This document shows positions 46,523 to 54,882 of a stretch of DNA of 64,000 nt, one piece after another. This DNA comes from JABWAJ01 sp038323375 (GTDB taxonomy: Bacteria > Bacteroidota > Bacteroidia > Chitinophagales > Saprospiraceae), in NCBI GenBank assembly GCA_038323375.1, contig JBBQGV010000003.1, positions 60,776 through 124,775 on the forward strand, in the 5' to 3' direction. The notes under the pieces were generated by a model. That model ran no database searches and was not told the origin of the DNA. It saw only the letters and a program-made list of their open reading frames with translations. A program made the translations under genes and the position numbers. The stretch's first letter is position 1. Every line of letters starts with the position of its first letter.

Positions 46523-47905
46523 TTAACGTTTCCACGGCAAACGGTTGACCGCCCGCCCGGCACGATAGCCTAATAACAAGCCCTGTTCGCAATCCATGCG
46601 GAAATGAACCCCGATCGGAATCCGGGAAAAGGCATTTTCTTCGGCCATTTCATTGAAATTATCGAAGGTGCGCGGCGTACTGATGAAATCGGTTCTTCCT
46701 TCGTGGCAATAGTCTGTCATGCCATAATTGGAGCCGTAAATATTGGTCAAAACCTCCGCAGCAGCGCCGCCAAAAGTCGCATGGCCGGAGGGATAAGCTG
46801 GGAATGGCGGGGTGTAAAATTCTGAACCGTCCTGACACATGATGCTGTTCCAGTTGTTATCGCCTATTACCTGACGGATATAATCAATCGGGCGCTGGTA
46901 ATTGAAACGGTATTTTTCATGCCAGGCAGCAATACCGGCGTCGCCAATGGCCATGCCTACTTTTGCATAGGTATAGACTGCTTTGCCCAGGTCAACGTTT
47001 TCGTGATCCACGACCTGATTGGCTACTGCGGTCCAGCGACCAGCCGGGCTGAATGTTTTTGCAGCGCAGTCATCGCTCCAGAAGTCGGCAATCCAGCGTT
47101 CTTCGTATCTCTGGCCGGCTTTGATTTGATTGATGGTAATTTGTGTTTCTCTTGCCTGGATATAAATATCCGAATTTGGGTCGGTGCTATATGGCAGCGG
47201 GTCTCTTATCCGCATTTCATCAGGGGAAATAGCAAAACGGCGCACGCTACCCCAATACGGGAAAAGCGCCTGCGTATAATCCGGGTAAGTCGGCTGCCAA
47301 AGCCCCGGGCCGGTTGGTGGGACGTAATCAGCAGGGTGGGGACGCTGGTAAGCTTCGTGACCTGCTACGTCAGTTGCAGACCAGACAAAAACGGCGTCAG
47401 CTACATTGCGGCCGTATTCCTGCGAGCGGTTGAAAACTTCCTGACTCACCTGTCCGATAAACTCATTATTGAACTCCGTTTCCGTTTCCTGAATTTTCGA
47501 AGCATACTGGAACGGCGCGGTTGGAAAAAACTGTGTAAAAATGCGGGCATAAGTTGCGTTCAGCACGGTTGGCCAGTGGTATTCTTGACCGCTTGTCGTC
47601 CGGGGAATTTCCAGTCCCGGATATATCTCTGCGATTGAGGAATATTCATCAGACATTCCGTTTACAACGGATTCATAAGCTGCAATGCCAATGTAGCCGA
47701 TGTTTCTCGCAGAAACCGGCGGACGGTAGCCGGGCGTGTAGCGTTCGAGATCAAGTAGTACGGTATTCCAACTCAGCGCCACCTCATTGTCAAAGGACGT
47801 AGTGGATTGAAAAATGGCTTCCACTTCATCATCGGTACACATGGTGACGCTGAATGCCATCAGGGATAGGACACCAAATTTCCAAAATTTGTGTAGATTT
47901 TTCAT
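46523..47905 (-). CDS. vanadium-dependent haloperoxidase paralogue
   Basis: Second haloperoxidase-type PAP2 protein (460 residues), clearly homologous along its length to the neighbour. The active-site set is intact: KYRFNYQRP, PSGH in FPAYPSGHATFGGAA and SRIPIGVHFRMD. The signal peptide ends near SVTMC, suggesting a lipoprotein. It is separated by a terminator from the other copy, so the two are independently transcribed. Divergence between the copies is substantial, for example in the mid-region with 'PTGPGLWQPTYPDYTQ', so the duplication is not recent. Confidence 0.88.
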   Translation of the reverse strand: MKNLHKFWKFGVLSLMAFSVTMCTDDEVEAIFQSTTSFDNEVALSWNTVLLDLERYTPGYRPPVSARNIGYIGIAAYESVVNGMSDEYSSIAEIYPGLEIPRTTSGQEYHWPTVLNATYARIFTQFFPTAPFQYASKIQETETEFNNEFIGQVSQEVFNRSQEYGRNVADAVFVWSATDVAGHEAYQRPHPADYVPPTGPGLWQPTYPDYTQALFPYWGSVRRFAISPDEMRIRDPLPYSTDPNSDIYIQARETQITINQIKAGQRYEERWIADFWSDDCAAKTFSPAGRWTAVANQVVDHENVDLGKAVYTYAKVGMAIGDAGIAAWHEKYRFNYQRPIDYIRQVIGDNNWNSIMCQDGSEFYTPPFPAYPSGHATFGGAAAEVLTNIYGSNYGMTDYCHEGRTDFISTPRTFDNFNEMAEENAFSRIPIGVHFRMDCEQGLLLGYRAGRAVNRLPWKR

Positions 47906-48009
47906 AGGATCAAAAATTTAAAAGTTGTTCAAATGTATGTTAAATGTCATGAAAATAGTATGTGAAAATCCTGAAAATAAGCCACTTGACATATTACCCA
48001 GACATGGAA

Positions 48010-48504
48010 TTACCCGGGTTGGCAAGCTGTTTTTTGAGCAGTTTGCAAGCGAATCAGGAATTTAGGACGCAATGCGGGCGCTTTCGTTTCAACGCGTAGG
48101 AGGAAATTTTTCATCTCCGTTTCCCAGGCATTAAATTCTTTAAGCAGAACCGTAAATTGAAGCGTGATGGTAGAGTCTGACCTGGCTGCCTGAGCAATGC
48201 GTTGTTTCGTTTCATCGGATAAGGGGCTGTATTCGGGGAGCATTTTGATCAGATGCTCCGCTTTAAGATTCAGGAAATTAGCTTTGGTTCCGGGTTCGAG
48301 GTCATCCGGAAGATCCTGTTCCATGGCCTTTACGGCAATATTCCAAACGGAGTCAATTTGGTGTTGCATACCGGCTTTGTCGCAAACTGCTTTTTTGATG
48401 CGCAGTTCTAATTGTGCGGCTTCTTCTTCAAATTTCGTAACCGTTGTATCCTGACAACCTTGAAAAAAAAACAAGCAAAAAAGGGCTATAAAAAAAGGTT
48501 TCAT
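48010..48504 (-). CDS. small helical lipoprotein, unknown
   Basis: Lipoprotein of 164 residues; the signal ends LFFFQGC with Cys17 lipidated. The mature part is highly charged and predicted helical (runs of Glu/Lys/Leu with heptad spacing at about 25-60 and 115-150), with few aromatic residues. I recognise no domain. It stands alone between the haloperoxidase gene and a repeat element. Confidence 0.7.
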   Translation of the reverse strand: MKPFFIALFCLFFFQGCQDTTVTKFEEEAAQLELRIKKAVCDKAGMQHQIDSVWNIAVKAMEQDLPDDLEPGTKANFLNLKAEHLIKMLPEYSPLSDETKQRIAQAARSDSTITLQFTVLLKEFNAWETEMKNFLLRVETKAPALRPKFLIRLQTAQKTACQPG

Positions 48505-48586
48505 TAAAGACAGTATTCAGGCTATGAATTAATGCGCTAAGGTAGTAAGATTGGTTTGTAAAGAAAAAAATTATGCTGTCGGGCTT

Positions 48587-48747
48587 AGGAGCGTGTCGTA
48601 AATAACTTACTGGTTTGCGCGGTGGCTTTTTCCATCAGGCTGCGTTGATCGTCGGTCGCGTAGCTTAGGCTATGCTCCCTTCTCGCGCCTTGCCCGATGA
48701 AAAAATTCCCTCGCCCAATTCACGTAACTTATTTACGACACGCTCCT
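48587..48747. mobile_element. 161-bp element with perfect 19-bp terminal inverted repeats
   Basis: Left end AGGAGCGTGTCGTAAATAA (48587-48605), right end its exact inverse (48729-48747); the match extends to 24 bp with one mismatch. The interior has no ORF. It has MITE-like architecture. On the minus strand its right end encodes the last residues (R-S-V-S) and TAA stop of the TraB/GumN gene. Not related in sequence to the AATTAGTGTCTGTC family. Confidence 0.8.
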
Positions 48748-49533
48748 TATTGGATTTAACTTAAATCCTTGGTTTTTGAGGAGTCTCACCAGGCCATATT
48801 TGCCAGTCAGGTGACCGGCTCCGACTGCAAACAGGGTGGTTTGGGAAGCTGCTATTGCTGCTATTCTGTCTGCCATGATCGCATTCCGATCGTATAGCAA
48901 AAGCCTTTTCAGGCTACCTTGCCCTTTTACCGAAGCCCGGTGCAACTGGGCAAGATTCCCGGAGGCATACCACTCCGCCATTTTTAAGGTTTGGTGCCGG
49001 TAACGGGGGAAATTAACCGCGATTTGGGCAAGGTTTTTTACGTGGGCTTCGATTGGTATTTTTCCAACAATTGCCAGTTGCTCTTGCAGGGTTTCAATGC
49101 CGATCGTTTGTTTTTCCCAAGCTTTTGCGGTTTCCCACAAGTGCTCATCCAATGACAAAGGCATGTCTTTAGACAAAATTAATGAAGAAACGGTACCGAT
49201 CAGGACGAAAGGATGGGCGTTTTGAAAAGCATCTAAATGAATGCCCTGGGTTTTATAAAGGATACGCCGGAGTTTTGTCCAAGTCTTTTCAGGCAAAACT
49301 TCCCGCACCGATTTATCTCTGGAAAGATCCTTAAACCAGGAGCTGTCAAACGTATCGCTGTCATCCAAATCATATTCTGTGGCGAGCGCATCGCAGTTGC
49401 GGAGCACGGATTCAACCTGCCCGATAAGTCCGAAAGCTTTCCTGTCGTGGACGTGCATTGTCCCAAACAGGTAAGATATGCCGGGAAAATCTTCCCGGTG
49501 GAAACTCCAAAGCAGGGACGGTTTTTTGCGCAT
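48733..49533 (-). CDS. TraB/GumN family protein
   Basis: TraB/GumN family protein (266 residues). Signature motifs are YLFGTMHVHD (GTxH) near the N-terminus, CDALATEYDLDD, a central LDEHL and the C-terminal GAGHLTGKYGLVRLL (GxxH). The family has been proposed to be metal-dependent hydrolases. No signal peptide is seen if the start is 49533; the longer frame upstream overlaps the Lrp gene and is not family-like. The last four codons and stop lie in the terminal repeat of the element at 48587-48747, so the natural C-terminus may have been altered by insertion. Confidence 0.85.
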   Translation of the reverse strand: MRKKPSLLWSFHREDFPGISYLFGTMHVHDRKAFGLIGQVESVLRNCDALATEYDLDDSDTFDSSWFKDLSRDKSVREVLPEKTWTKLRRILYKTQGIHLDAFQNAHPFVLIGTVSSLILSKDMPLSLDEHLWETAKAWEKQTIGIETLQEQLAIVGKIPIEAHVKNLAQIAVNFPRYRHQTLKMAEWYASGNLAQLHRASVKGQGSLKRLLLYDRNAIMADRIAAIAASQTTLFAVGAGHLTGKYGLVRLLKNQGFKLNPIRSVS

Positions 49534-49619
49534 AGTTTTTTGCAGCAGGGAAGAAAAAACAAACAGCCGCTTTCCAAAAAAAATCAGAAAGCGGCTGTCC
49601 GGCAGGGAAAACCATAAAA

Positions 49620-50093
49620 TCACTCATACCGATAGGGCAATACTTTGCTGTCTTTAACGGTAGAAAGCGTCATCAGGGTCTTAAGCCGCTCAATCTCTTC
49701 AATTTGAGACAAGGTTTTGAAAAGCAATTGTTCATAGGTCGGAATGTCCTTACATACAATTTTGATCAAAAAATCGGCTTCACCAGTGATGATGTAACAT
49801 TCCGTGATCTCTTCAATTTCCTTGATTTTATCCAGAAAGTTGTTGAGGGCATTTTCCTTTTGCCAGGCAAGCGACACCAATACAAAGGTTTTGACATTCA
49901 ATCCCATCGTTTGGGGATTGACCTTTGCGTGGTAACTTTCCACTACACCTGATTGCTCTAATTTCTTGACGCGTTCCAAAGTAGGAGCCGGGGAAAGTCC
50001 TATTTTTTTCGACAGGTCGAGGTTCGTGATCTTACTGTTGTCCTGAAGGATTCTCAGTATTTTAAGGTCAATTTTATCCAATTTATCTGACAT
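49620..50093 (-). CDS. Lrp/AsnC family transcriptional regulator
   Basis: DNA-binding regulator of 157 residues. An N-terminal winged helix-turn-helix (about 5-60, LDKIDLKILRILQDNSKITN and LSKKIGLSPAPTLERVKKLE) is followed by the RAM ligand-binding domain (about 70-150) with ECYIITGEADFLIKIV. It lies 211 bp downstream of the glutamate dehydrogenase gene on the same strand. Lrp-type proteins commonly control amino acid metabolism, so regulation of that gene is plausible but not shown. Confidence 0.93.
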   Translation of the reverse strand: MSDKLDKIDLKILRILQDNSKITNLDLSKKIGLSPAPTLERVKKLEQSGVVESYHAKVNPQTMGLNVKTFVLVSLAWQKENALNNFLDKIKEIEEITECYIITGEADFLIKIVCKDIPTYEQLLFKTLSQIEEIERLKTLMTLSTVKDSKVLPYRYE

Positions 50094-50245
50094 AGGTTTG
50101 TCATTTACACTTTGAGGAAATAAAAAACGCTGGAAAGATATTACATTGAAAAATAAAAATCAAGAATCAAGGCAGAAAAGTAATATAAAATTCTTCTCAG
50201 CGAATTTAAGCCACCATTTTAAGACGATTTTGAAGAACACCTGAG

Positions 50246-50280
50246 GCGACACCGAAGCAATCCTTTTGCCCCGGTGTCGC
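50246..50280 (-). terminator. stem-loop after the glutamate dehydrogenase gene
   Basis: GCGACACCG (50246-50254) and CGGTGTCGC (50272-50280), a 9-bp GC-rich stem 25 bp past the stop. There is no clear U-run, so termination is likely but not certain. Confidence 0.55.
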
Positions 50281-50304
50281 GTTGTAAAATGTTATTCTGT
50301 GCCA

Positions 50305-51729
50305 TTACGGGAAGATACCCATATTTTGGTAGTCGTTGCTGATTTTGCTGATTGCGCTCACAAAGGCAGCGGTGCGAAGGTCTTCGATTTCTTTTTTTTG
50401 CATTTTAACTTCGCGGATTTGCTGATAAGAACTTACCATCGTTTCTTCCAGTCCGGAACGCACAAGGTCTACTTCTTCTGCGCCTCTGGCAATCAGGCGG
50501 CGTTGCTCTTCCGAAACTTCCCGCCCCGTATATTGGACAACAAGGTCAACTAAGTTGTTGTAATTCTGCTGATTAAAACGCTTGTCCATACGTCCGAAAC
50601 GCATGTGAGAAAGGTTTTTCAACCACTCGAAGTAGGAAACGGTTACCCCGCCTGCGTTTAGATAGACATCCGGAATGACCAATTTTCCGGCTTTGTTGAG
50701 GATAGCTTCCGCTTCAAAAGTTGTCGGGCCGTTGGCGGCTTCTGCAATTATTTTAGCTTTGATCCGTCCTGCATTTTCGCTGGTGATCTGGCTTTCCAAA
50801 GCGGCTGGGATCAGAATGTCGCATTCGAATTCTAATACGCTGCGGCGGTCTTTTTTGTCATAAAACTGTGCGCCGGGGAAGCCCTGGATTGAGCCGGTTT
50901 CTTTGCGGTACTTCAGTAATTCGTGTACATCAATGCCATCGGATTTGTAGATAGCGCCTTCCACTTCGGAAACACCCACCAGAATTGCGCCGCCTTCATC
51001 TTGCGCAATGCGGGCAGAGTGGGCGCCTACGTTGCCAAGTCCCTGAACCACCATCGTTTTTCCGGCAATTCCACGGGTTAACCCCAGCTTTTTCATGTCT
51101 TCGGCGATGTCGCAAGCTTCCCGAAGGCCGTAAAATACGCCGCGTCCGGTTGCTTCATCCCGGCCGCGGATCCCGTTTTGGTTAACCGGCTTACCAGTCA
51201 CGCAACCTGCGGAGTCAATCTCATCGCCTTTGAACGTACGGTAAGTATCGTAAATCCAGGCCATTTCACGGGCACCTGTTCCATAGTCAGGGGCGGGCAC
51301 GTCAATGGATGGGCCTATGAAATTGCGGCGGATCAATTCCGTTGTATAACGGCGGGTGATGCGCTCCAATTCCTCCTCCTCGAATTCCCAGGGGTTAATT
51401 TTCACACCGCCTTTTGCACCACCAAAAGGAACATCCACAATGGCGCATTTGTAGCTCATGAGCGTAGCGAGTGCCATCACTTCTTCCTGATTAACGTGGT
51501 TGCTGTAGCGGATCCCGCCTTTGGTGGGTGTGCGGTGGTGGCTGTGCTGAACCCTGTAGGCCTCAATTACACGCACTTCGCCTTTAATTTTTACCGGAAA
51601 ATTAATTTGGTAAACCGCATTACAAACTTTGATCTGCTGAAGTAAACCGGCTGGCAGATCTAAGTGCCGGGCAGCTTTATCAAAGTAGTCAGAGACGCTC
51701 TGATAAAAACTAGGAACTACTTGTGTCAT
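50305..51729 (-). CDS. gdhA: Glu/Leu/Phe/Val dehydrogenase (glutamate dehydrogenase)
   Basis: Cytoplasmic oxidative deaminating dehydrogenase, 474 residues. Substrate-domain motifs are GGIRYSNHV (71-79), VPFGGAKGGVKINP with catalytic Lys106, and GPSIDVPAPDYGTG (139-151). The Rossmann domain has VVQGLGNVGAHSA, and AANGPTTFEAE lies near the C-terminal hinge. Length exceeds the typical 410-450 residues through a C-terminal extension (about 430-474) ending in helical and Lys/Glu-rich sequence. Residues point to glutamate rather than branched-chain substrates, but cofactor choice is not certain. The start overlaps the end of ccmD by 20 bp, joining it to the cytochrome maturation genes. Confidence 0.93.
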   Translation of the reverse strand: MTQVVPSFYQSVSDYFDKAARHLDLPAGLLQQIKVCNAVYQINFPVKIKGEVRVIEAYRVQHSHHRTPTKGGIRYSNHVNQEEVMALATLMSYKCAIVDVPFGGAKGGVKINPWEFEEEELERITRRYTTELIRRNFIGPSIDVPAPDYGTGAREMAWIYDTYRTFKGDEIDSAGCVTGKPVNQNGIRGRDEATGRGVFYGLREACDIAEDMKKLGLTRGIAGKTMVVQGLGNVGAHSARIAQDEGGAILVGVSEVEGAIYKSDGIDVHELLKYRKETGSIQGFPGAQFYDKKDRRSVLEFECDILIPAALESQITSENAGRIKAKIIAEAANGPTTFEAEAILNKAGKLVIPDVYLNAGGVTVSYFEWLKNLSHMRFGRMDKRFNQQNYNNLVDLVVQYTGREVSEEQRRLIARGAEEVDLVRSGLEETMVSSYQQIREVKMQKKEIEDLRTAAFVSAISKISNDYQNMGIFP

Positions 51730-51937
51730 GATCTTTAATTTGGTCCTCTAACCTGGTTAGTTTCCTGTCAAGGTAGATTAGAAAAAAAATAATCCCGATG
51801 AACACCATCGCGATCACCGCAACAACTACGTAAATTTTGCCAATACTGCGCATAAAATCAGTACTTCCCGCTGACTGGGCGAAGAGGGGAAAAGCAAAAA
51901 TAAACGTCGCTAATGCAGTGAGTACAACTCGATTCAT
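51710..51937 (-). CDS. ccmD: CcmD-like cytochrome c maturation protein
   Basis: Small membrane protein (75 residues from 51937) with an N-terminal signal segment ending FAQS, a single strong membrane helix (about 36-57) and a charged C-terminal tail LDRKLTRLEDQIKDHD. This matches the CcmD family found beside ccmC in Bacteroidota. It presumably helps release heme-loaded CcmE from the CcmABC complex. The ATG at 51979 is an alternative start. It sits between ccmC and the glutamate dehydrogenase gene and overlaps the latter. Confidence 0.75.
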   Translation of the reverse strand: MNRVVLTALATFIFAFPLFAQSAGSTDFMRSIGKIYVVVAVIAMVFIGIIFFLIYLDRKLTRLEDQIKDHDTSSS

Positions 51938-52029
51938 TGGCCGATTATTGACGTGCCAAAAGTCGTTTATATTTTTCATTTAACGAAATATTATTTGGTA
52001 AATTTTATTAATATTGACCACTGTTAGAA

Positions 52030-53124
52030 TTATTCGTCGTCATCCAGACGTGCCTGCAATCTTTCTATTCGATAAGCAATTTTTGAGATCCATATTCCGA
52101 TGATCGTCCAGCCGATGATGGCCGGATAAAAAACTAAGCGCATCGTGTTGTCTAAATCTTCGCCGCCCAAAGCCGGGTTGCCCGAAGCGCCGGGGTGCAG
52201 GCTCACCTGCGCCATCCGCGGGATTACATAAATCAAAGGAATCAGCGCGGCAAAGGCAAACAGGTTGTAAACTGCGGCAAGGCGCGCTTTTTTCTCAGGT
52301 TCTTCAAAAGAAGCCCGGAGTACAAAATAGGCGCCGTAGATGAGCAGGGCAATTGCGGTCATGGTTTGTTTGATGTCCCAACTCCAGTAATTGCCCCAGG
52401 TGTATTTCGCCCAAAGCGCACCGGTGGCCAGTCCAAGCATCCCGTAGAGCATGCCTACACTGGTAAAAGCATTGGCTTTCCGGTCGAGATGCGCCTGCGG
52501 TCGGATCAGGTAGCGCGCGCTGTACACAACAGAATAAATGAACAAAAAAGCCATAGCAAACCAAAGAGAAACGTGGAAATACGTGTTTCGGATGGTCTCG
52601 TACAGCAGACTCCGAAACGGGAAATCGAACCGATAATCGGCGTGTAAGTATTTTTTCAGATCATCCCGAAGCCAGGATTTTAGACCCGCCTGGAGATTGA
52701 CGGAATCCTGGGTAATGCGAATGGCGCTGGGTTGCAGGGCAGCGCCGTCCTTAGGGCTGTCGGCAATTAATGTAAATCCGGCAATTCGCGCATTAGTTGG
52801 CAAAAACGGCGGTATCTCAAAGGTTGCGCTTAATGCCGTATCGCTGTATACTTGGGTGATGAGACCGGGTATCCACAAACTGGAATCGGTTTTTCCATAG
52901 CTCCCTGTGCTGTCCGGTTTCAGCCAGACGCTGAGTTCCCCCGAAGCTGCCTCAAAATGGGTGTTGTAACCATTGATGCGCACCTCTAATTTAGCGCCGC
53001 TTTGTGCTTTGCGCGGATGCACGCCTATGATTCCGGGATGCAGGGGCGTCAACATCCCCACGGTTAAGACGTACAACAAAATAAGAACGCCAAGCGCCTT
53101 CCACCAGTGTTTTTTCATATTCAA
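52030..53124 (-). CDS. ccmC: CcmC/CcsA-type cytochrome c biogenesis protein with large periplasmic region
   Basis: Membrane heme-handling protein of 364 residues. The heme motif is WGNYWSWD (tryptophan-rich WWD domain) inside ALWAKYTWGNYWSWDIKQT; the flanking His residues (for example DLKKYLHADYR and ISLHPGAS-type positions) could be heme ligands. About six helices occur in the C-terminal 220 residues. Unlike compact CcmC (about 240 residues), a single N-terminal helix (about 8-26) is followed by a beta-rich periplasmic stretch of about 130 residues. It is the middle gene of a ccmB-ccmC-ccmD set, interrupted upstream by a repeat element. Confidence 0.88.
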   Translation of the reverse strand: MNMKKHWWKALGVLILLYVLTVGMLTPLHPGIIGVHPRKAQSGAKLEVRINGYNTHFEAASGELSVWLKPDSTGSYGKTDSSLWIPGLITQVYSDTALSATFEIPPFLPTNARIAGFTLIADSPKDGAALQPSAIRITQDSVNLQAGLKSWLRDDLKKYLHADYRFDFPFRSLLYETIRNTYFHVSLWFAMAFLFIYSVVYSARYLIRPQAHLDRKANAFTSVGMLYGMLGLATGALWAKYTWGNYWSWDIKQTMTAIALLIYGAYFVLRASFEEPEKKARLAAVYNLFAFAALIPLIYVIPRMAQVSLHPGASGNPALGGEDLDNTMRLVFYPAIIGWTIIGIWISKIAYRIERLQARLDDDE

Positions 53125-53156
53125 GCACAGTTATTTAAAACCTGATCAATCATAGA

Positions 53157-53419
53157 AATTAGTGTCTGTCCATTTAATCGAGTGTCTGCTCTTTAGCGTT
53201 CGAGAGCAAGGTACGCAAAAGCCCGATGAAGACGCGAAGCCTCCGAGGGTGCCTCTGCGGGCTTCCTTGTATGTCACGGAGCCTCGCGGAGTAAAGGGAG
53301 TCTCACAGAGGGGCTTAACTTCGCGAGCCTCCGTGGTACCTGCTCATGTGGGACGGCTTACAGCCACTTATTCTGGCCGAGTATAACGCAGCTATCGGAC
53401 TGTAAAGACAGACACTAAT
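53157..53419 (+). repeat. large-variant copy of the repeat family, 263 bp
   Basis: Left edge AATTAGTGTCTGTCC, inner arm TTTAGCGTTCGAGAGCAAGG, central palindrome containing TGTCACGGAGCCTCGCGGAG, right edge GACAGACACTAAT. It lies between the ccmC start and the ccmB stop and provides the TAG stop of ccmB (53415-53417). Confidence 0.85.
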
Positions 53420-54074
53420 CCCGCCACAAACTTGGGTATAATAAAATTGCCATACCTGCCAAAACCAAATCTATCGCAATCAAAATATTGATGTCTCTTT
53501 GGATCCCTATGCCCCCGGTGTTTTCCAGCGCATTTGCGGAAAGCCGGACTAAAGTCAGCAAAATCGGAATGGCAACGGGAAAGCCCAATATGGCCGTTAG
53601 CGTCGCATTGTTGTCCGCTTTCGCCGAAATGGCTGAAATAAACGTAAACGTGATGGACAAGCCGGTGCTGCCAAGGAACAATGCAAGGAAGAATAAGCCG
53701 TTGTTCTGAACCGGGCTCCCGGCCATAAAAGCTAATGCGCCCCAGGTTAAGAGGTTGAGCGCAAACAACAAGCCGGAATTGTAGACGATTTTTGCCACCA
53801 ACAAAGCAATGGGACTGGCCAGCTGGTAATAGTACAGTTGGCGGCTACCATTTTCCTGGACAAAACTTTTGACGATGGCATTGATGGAGGCAAACAGCAC
53901 GATGCTCCAGAACAGGGCATTCCACGTTGTAGGCTCTACTTCTGCAAATGCGGCATAGATGATGAAAACAGCAGACAAGACGTACAATAGGATGCCGCTG
54001 ATGGCATATTTCATCCTCCATTCGAGCAGGAGCTCCTTTTTCAGCAAGACCACAATTTCCCGAACTACCTGCAT
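53415..54074 (-). CDS. ccmB: heme exporter protein CcmB
   Basis: Permease subunit of the CcmAB heme-handling ABC complex (219 residues, six membrane helices). The N-terminal block reads VLLKKELLLEWRMKYAISGIL with the basic residues before the first helix, and a conserved central segment has YYYQLASPIALLVAKIVYN. The ATG at 54074 fits family length; upstream in-frame codons are not family-like. The ATPase partner CcmA is not in this window. The gene ends in a repeat element whose first bases give the stop codon. Confidence 0.9.
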   Translation of the reverse strand: MQVVREIVVLLKKELLLEWRMKYAISGILLYVLSAVFIIYAAFAEVEPTTWNALFWSIVLFASINAIVKSFVQENGSRQLYYYQLASPIALLVAKIVYNSGLLFALNLLTWGALAFMAGSPVQNNGLFFLALFLGSTGLSITFTFISAISAKADNNATLTAILGFPVAIPILLTLVRLSANALENTGGIGIQRDINILIAIDLVLAGMAILLYPSLWRD

Positions 54075-54231
54075 AGGCAAACAATAGCTTAAGTTGCCCG
54101 AAGATAGATAAAAAAGCAGGTTGGAACGAAGCCCGTGGCCGAAAAATGACAATTTTAATGAGAACACAAAACCCTTGTCGCGACCTGCGACAAGGGTTTT
54201 ATCAAATGATCATTGAGTGCAGTCGAAATGA

Positions 54232-54381
54232 ACGCAGCTATCTGCCCATTTAGTCGGTGTCTGTTCTTTAGCGTTCGAGAGCAAGGCATGCGAAGACCCC
54301 AAAAACGGGATTTTACTCGCGTAAATGACCGATTTTGGGGTCGAGCATAACGCAGTTATCGGACTATAAAGACAGACACTA
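54232..54381 (+). repeat. near-full copy of the repeat family
   Basis: About 150 bp. The left end has lost AATTAGTGTCTGTC and begins with ACGCAGCTATCTGCCC, as if recombined with a right end. The rest (TTTAGCGTTCGAGAGCAAGG, the GACCCCAAAAA/TTTTTGGGGTC-type palindrome, TATCGGACTATAAAG) is intact. It lies between ccmB and trxA and ends 6 bp before trxA. Confidence 0.8.
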
Positions 54382-54387
54382 CACTAC

Positions 54388-54705
54388 TTATAGGTGCGCT
54401 TCAATTTTTTGTGTAAGCACTTGCTTGGTGGTGAGGCCAACCTGCTTTTCCACAACCTCTCCATTTTTCAGGATCAGCACCGTGGGAATGCTTCGGATAC
54501 CGTATTTCATGGAAATCTCAGGATTTTCGTCTACATTCACCTTGCCAATCAAAGCTTTTCCATCGTATTCGGTGGATAATTCTTCGATGATGGGCCCGAT
54601 TACACGGCAAGGGCCGCACCATTCTGCCCAGAAATCTATGACTTTGACGCCCTCGGTATCAAGGGCAGTTTCTTTGAAGTTTGAATCAGTGAACTGAAAT
54701 GCCAT
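54388..54705 (-). CDS. trxA: thioredoxin
   Basis: Cytoplasmic thioredoxin of 105 residues with the active-site motif W-C-G-P-C (Cys30 and Cys33), the following helix VIGPIIEELS, and the cis-Pro motif IRSIPTVLIL. Length and motifs are those of classical thioredoxin 1. It lacks a signal peptide. It is followed by a repeat element and the ccm genes; a functional link with cytochrome c maturation, which needs thiol reduction, is possible but may be coincidental. Confidence 0.96.
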   Translation of the reverse strand: MAFQFTDSNFKETALDTEGVKVIDFWAEWCGPCRVIGPIIEELSTEYDGKALIGKVNVDENPEISMKYGIRSIPTVLILKNGEVVEKQVGLTTKQVLTQKIEAHL

Positions 54706-54802
54706 TGTTTGTTATTTTTACGAGTAAAAGAATTTGAATACTGTAACAGCAGCGGAGTCGTTTTGGTTGAACTTCGCCTGATTTTTACTGTCAGCAACGG
54801 AA

Positions 54803-54810
54803 CAAAGATA
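54803..54810 (-). promoter_or_regulatory. -7 element for trxA
   Basis: Minus-strand TATCTTTG, exact consensus, about 98 bp upstream of the trxA ATG. Confidence 0.4.
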
Positions 54811-54882
54811 AGCACAAGCTTATTCCTCCTTTATCCGCTGGCGGACATATTGCAAACAGACTGATCACAACAGACGCGCCAC

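Noticed and set aside
54388..54705. Repeat copy at 54232-54381 supplying the trxA stop codon
   Set aside because: The element ends 6 bp before the stop, so trxA has its own native stop, unlike the seven genes listed.
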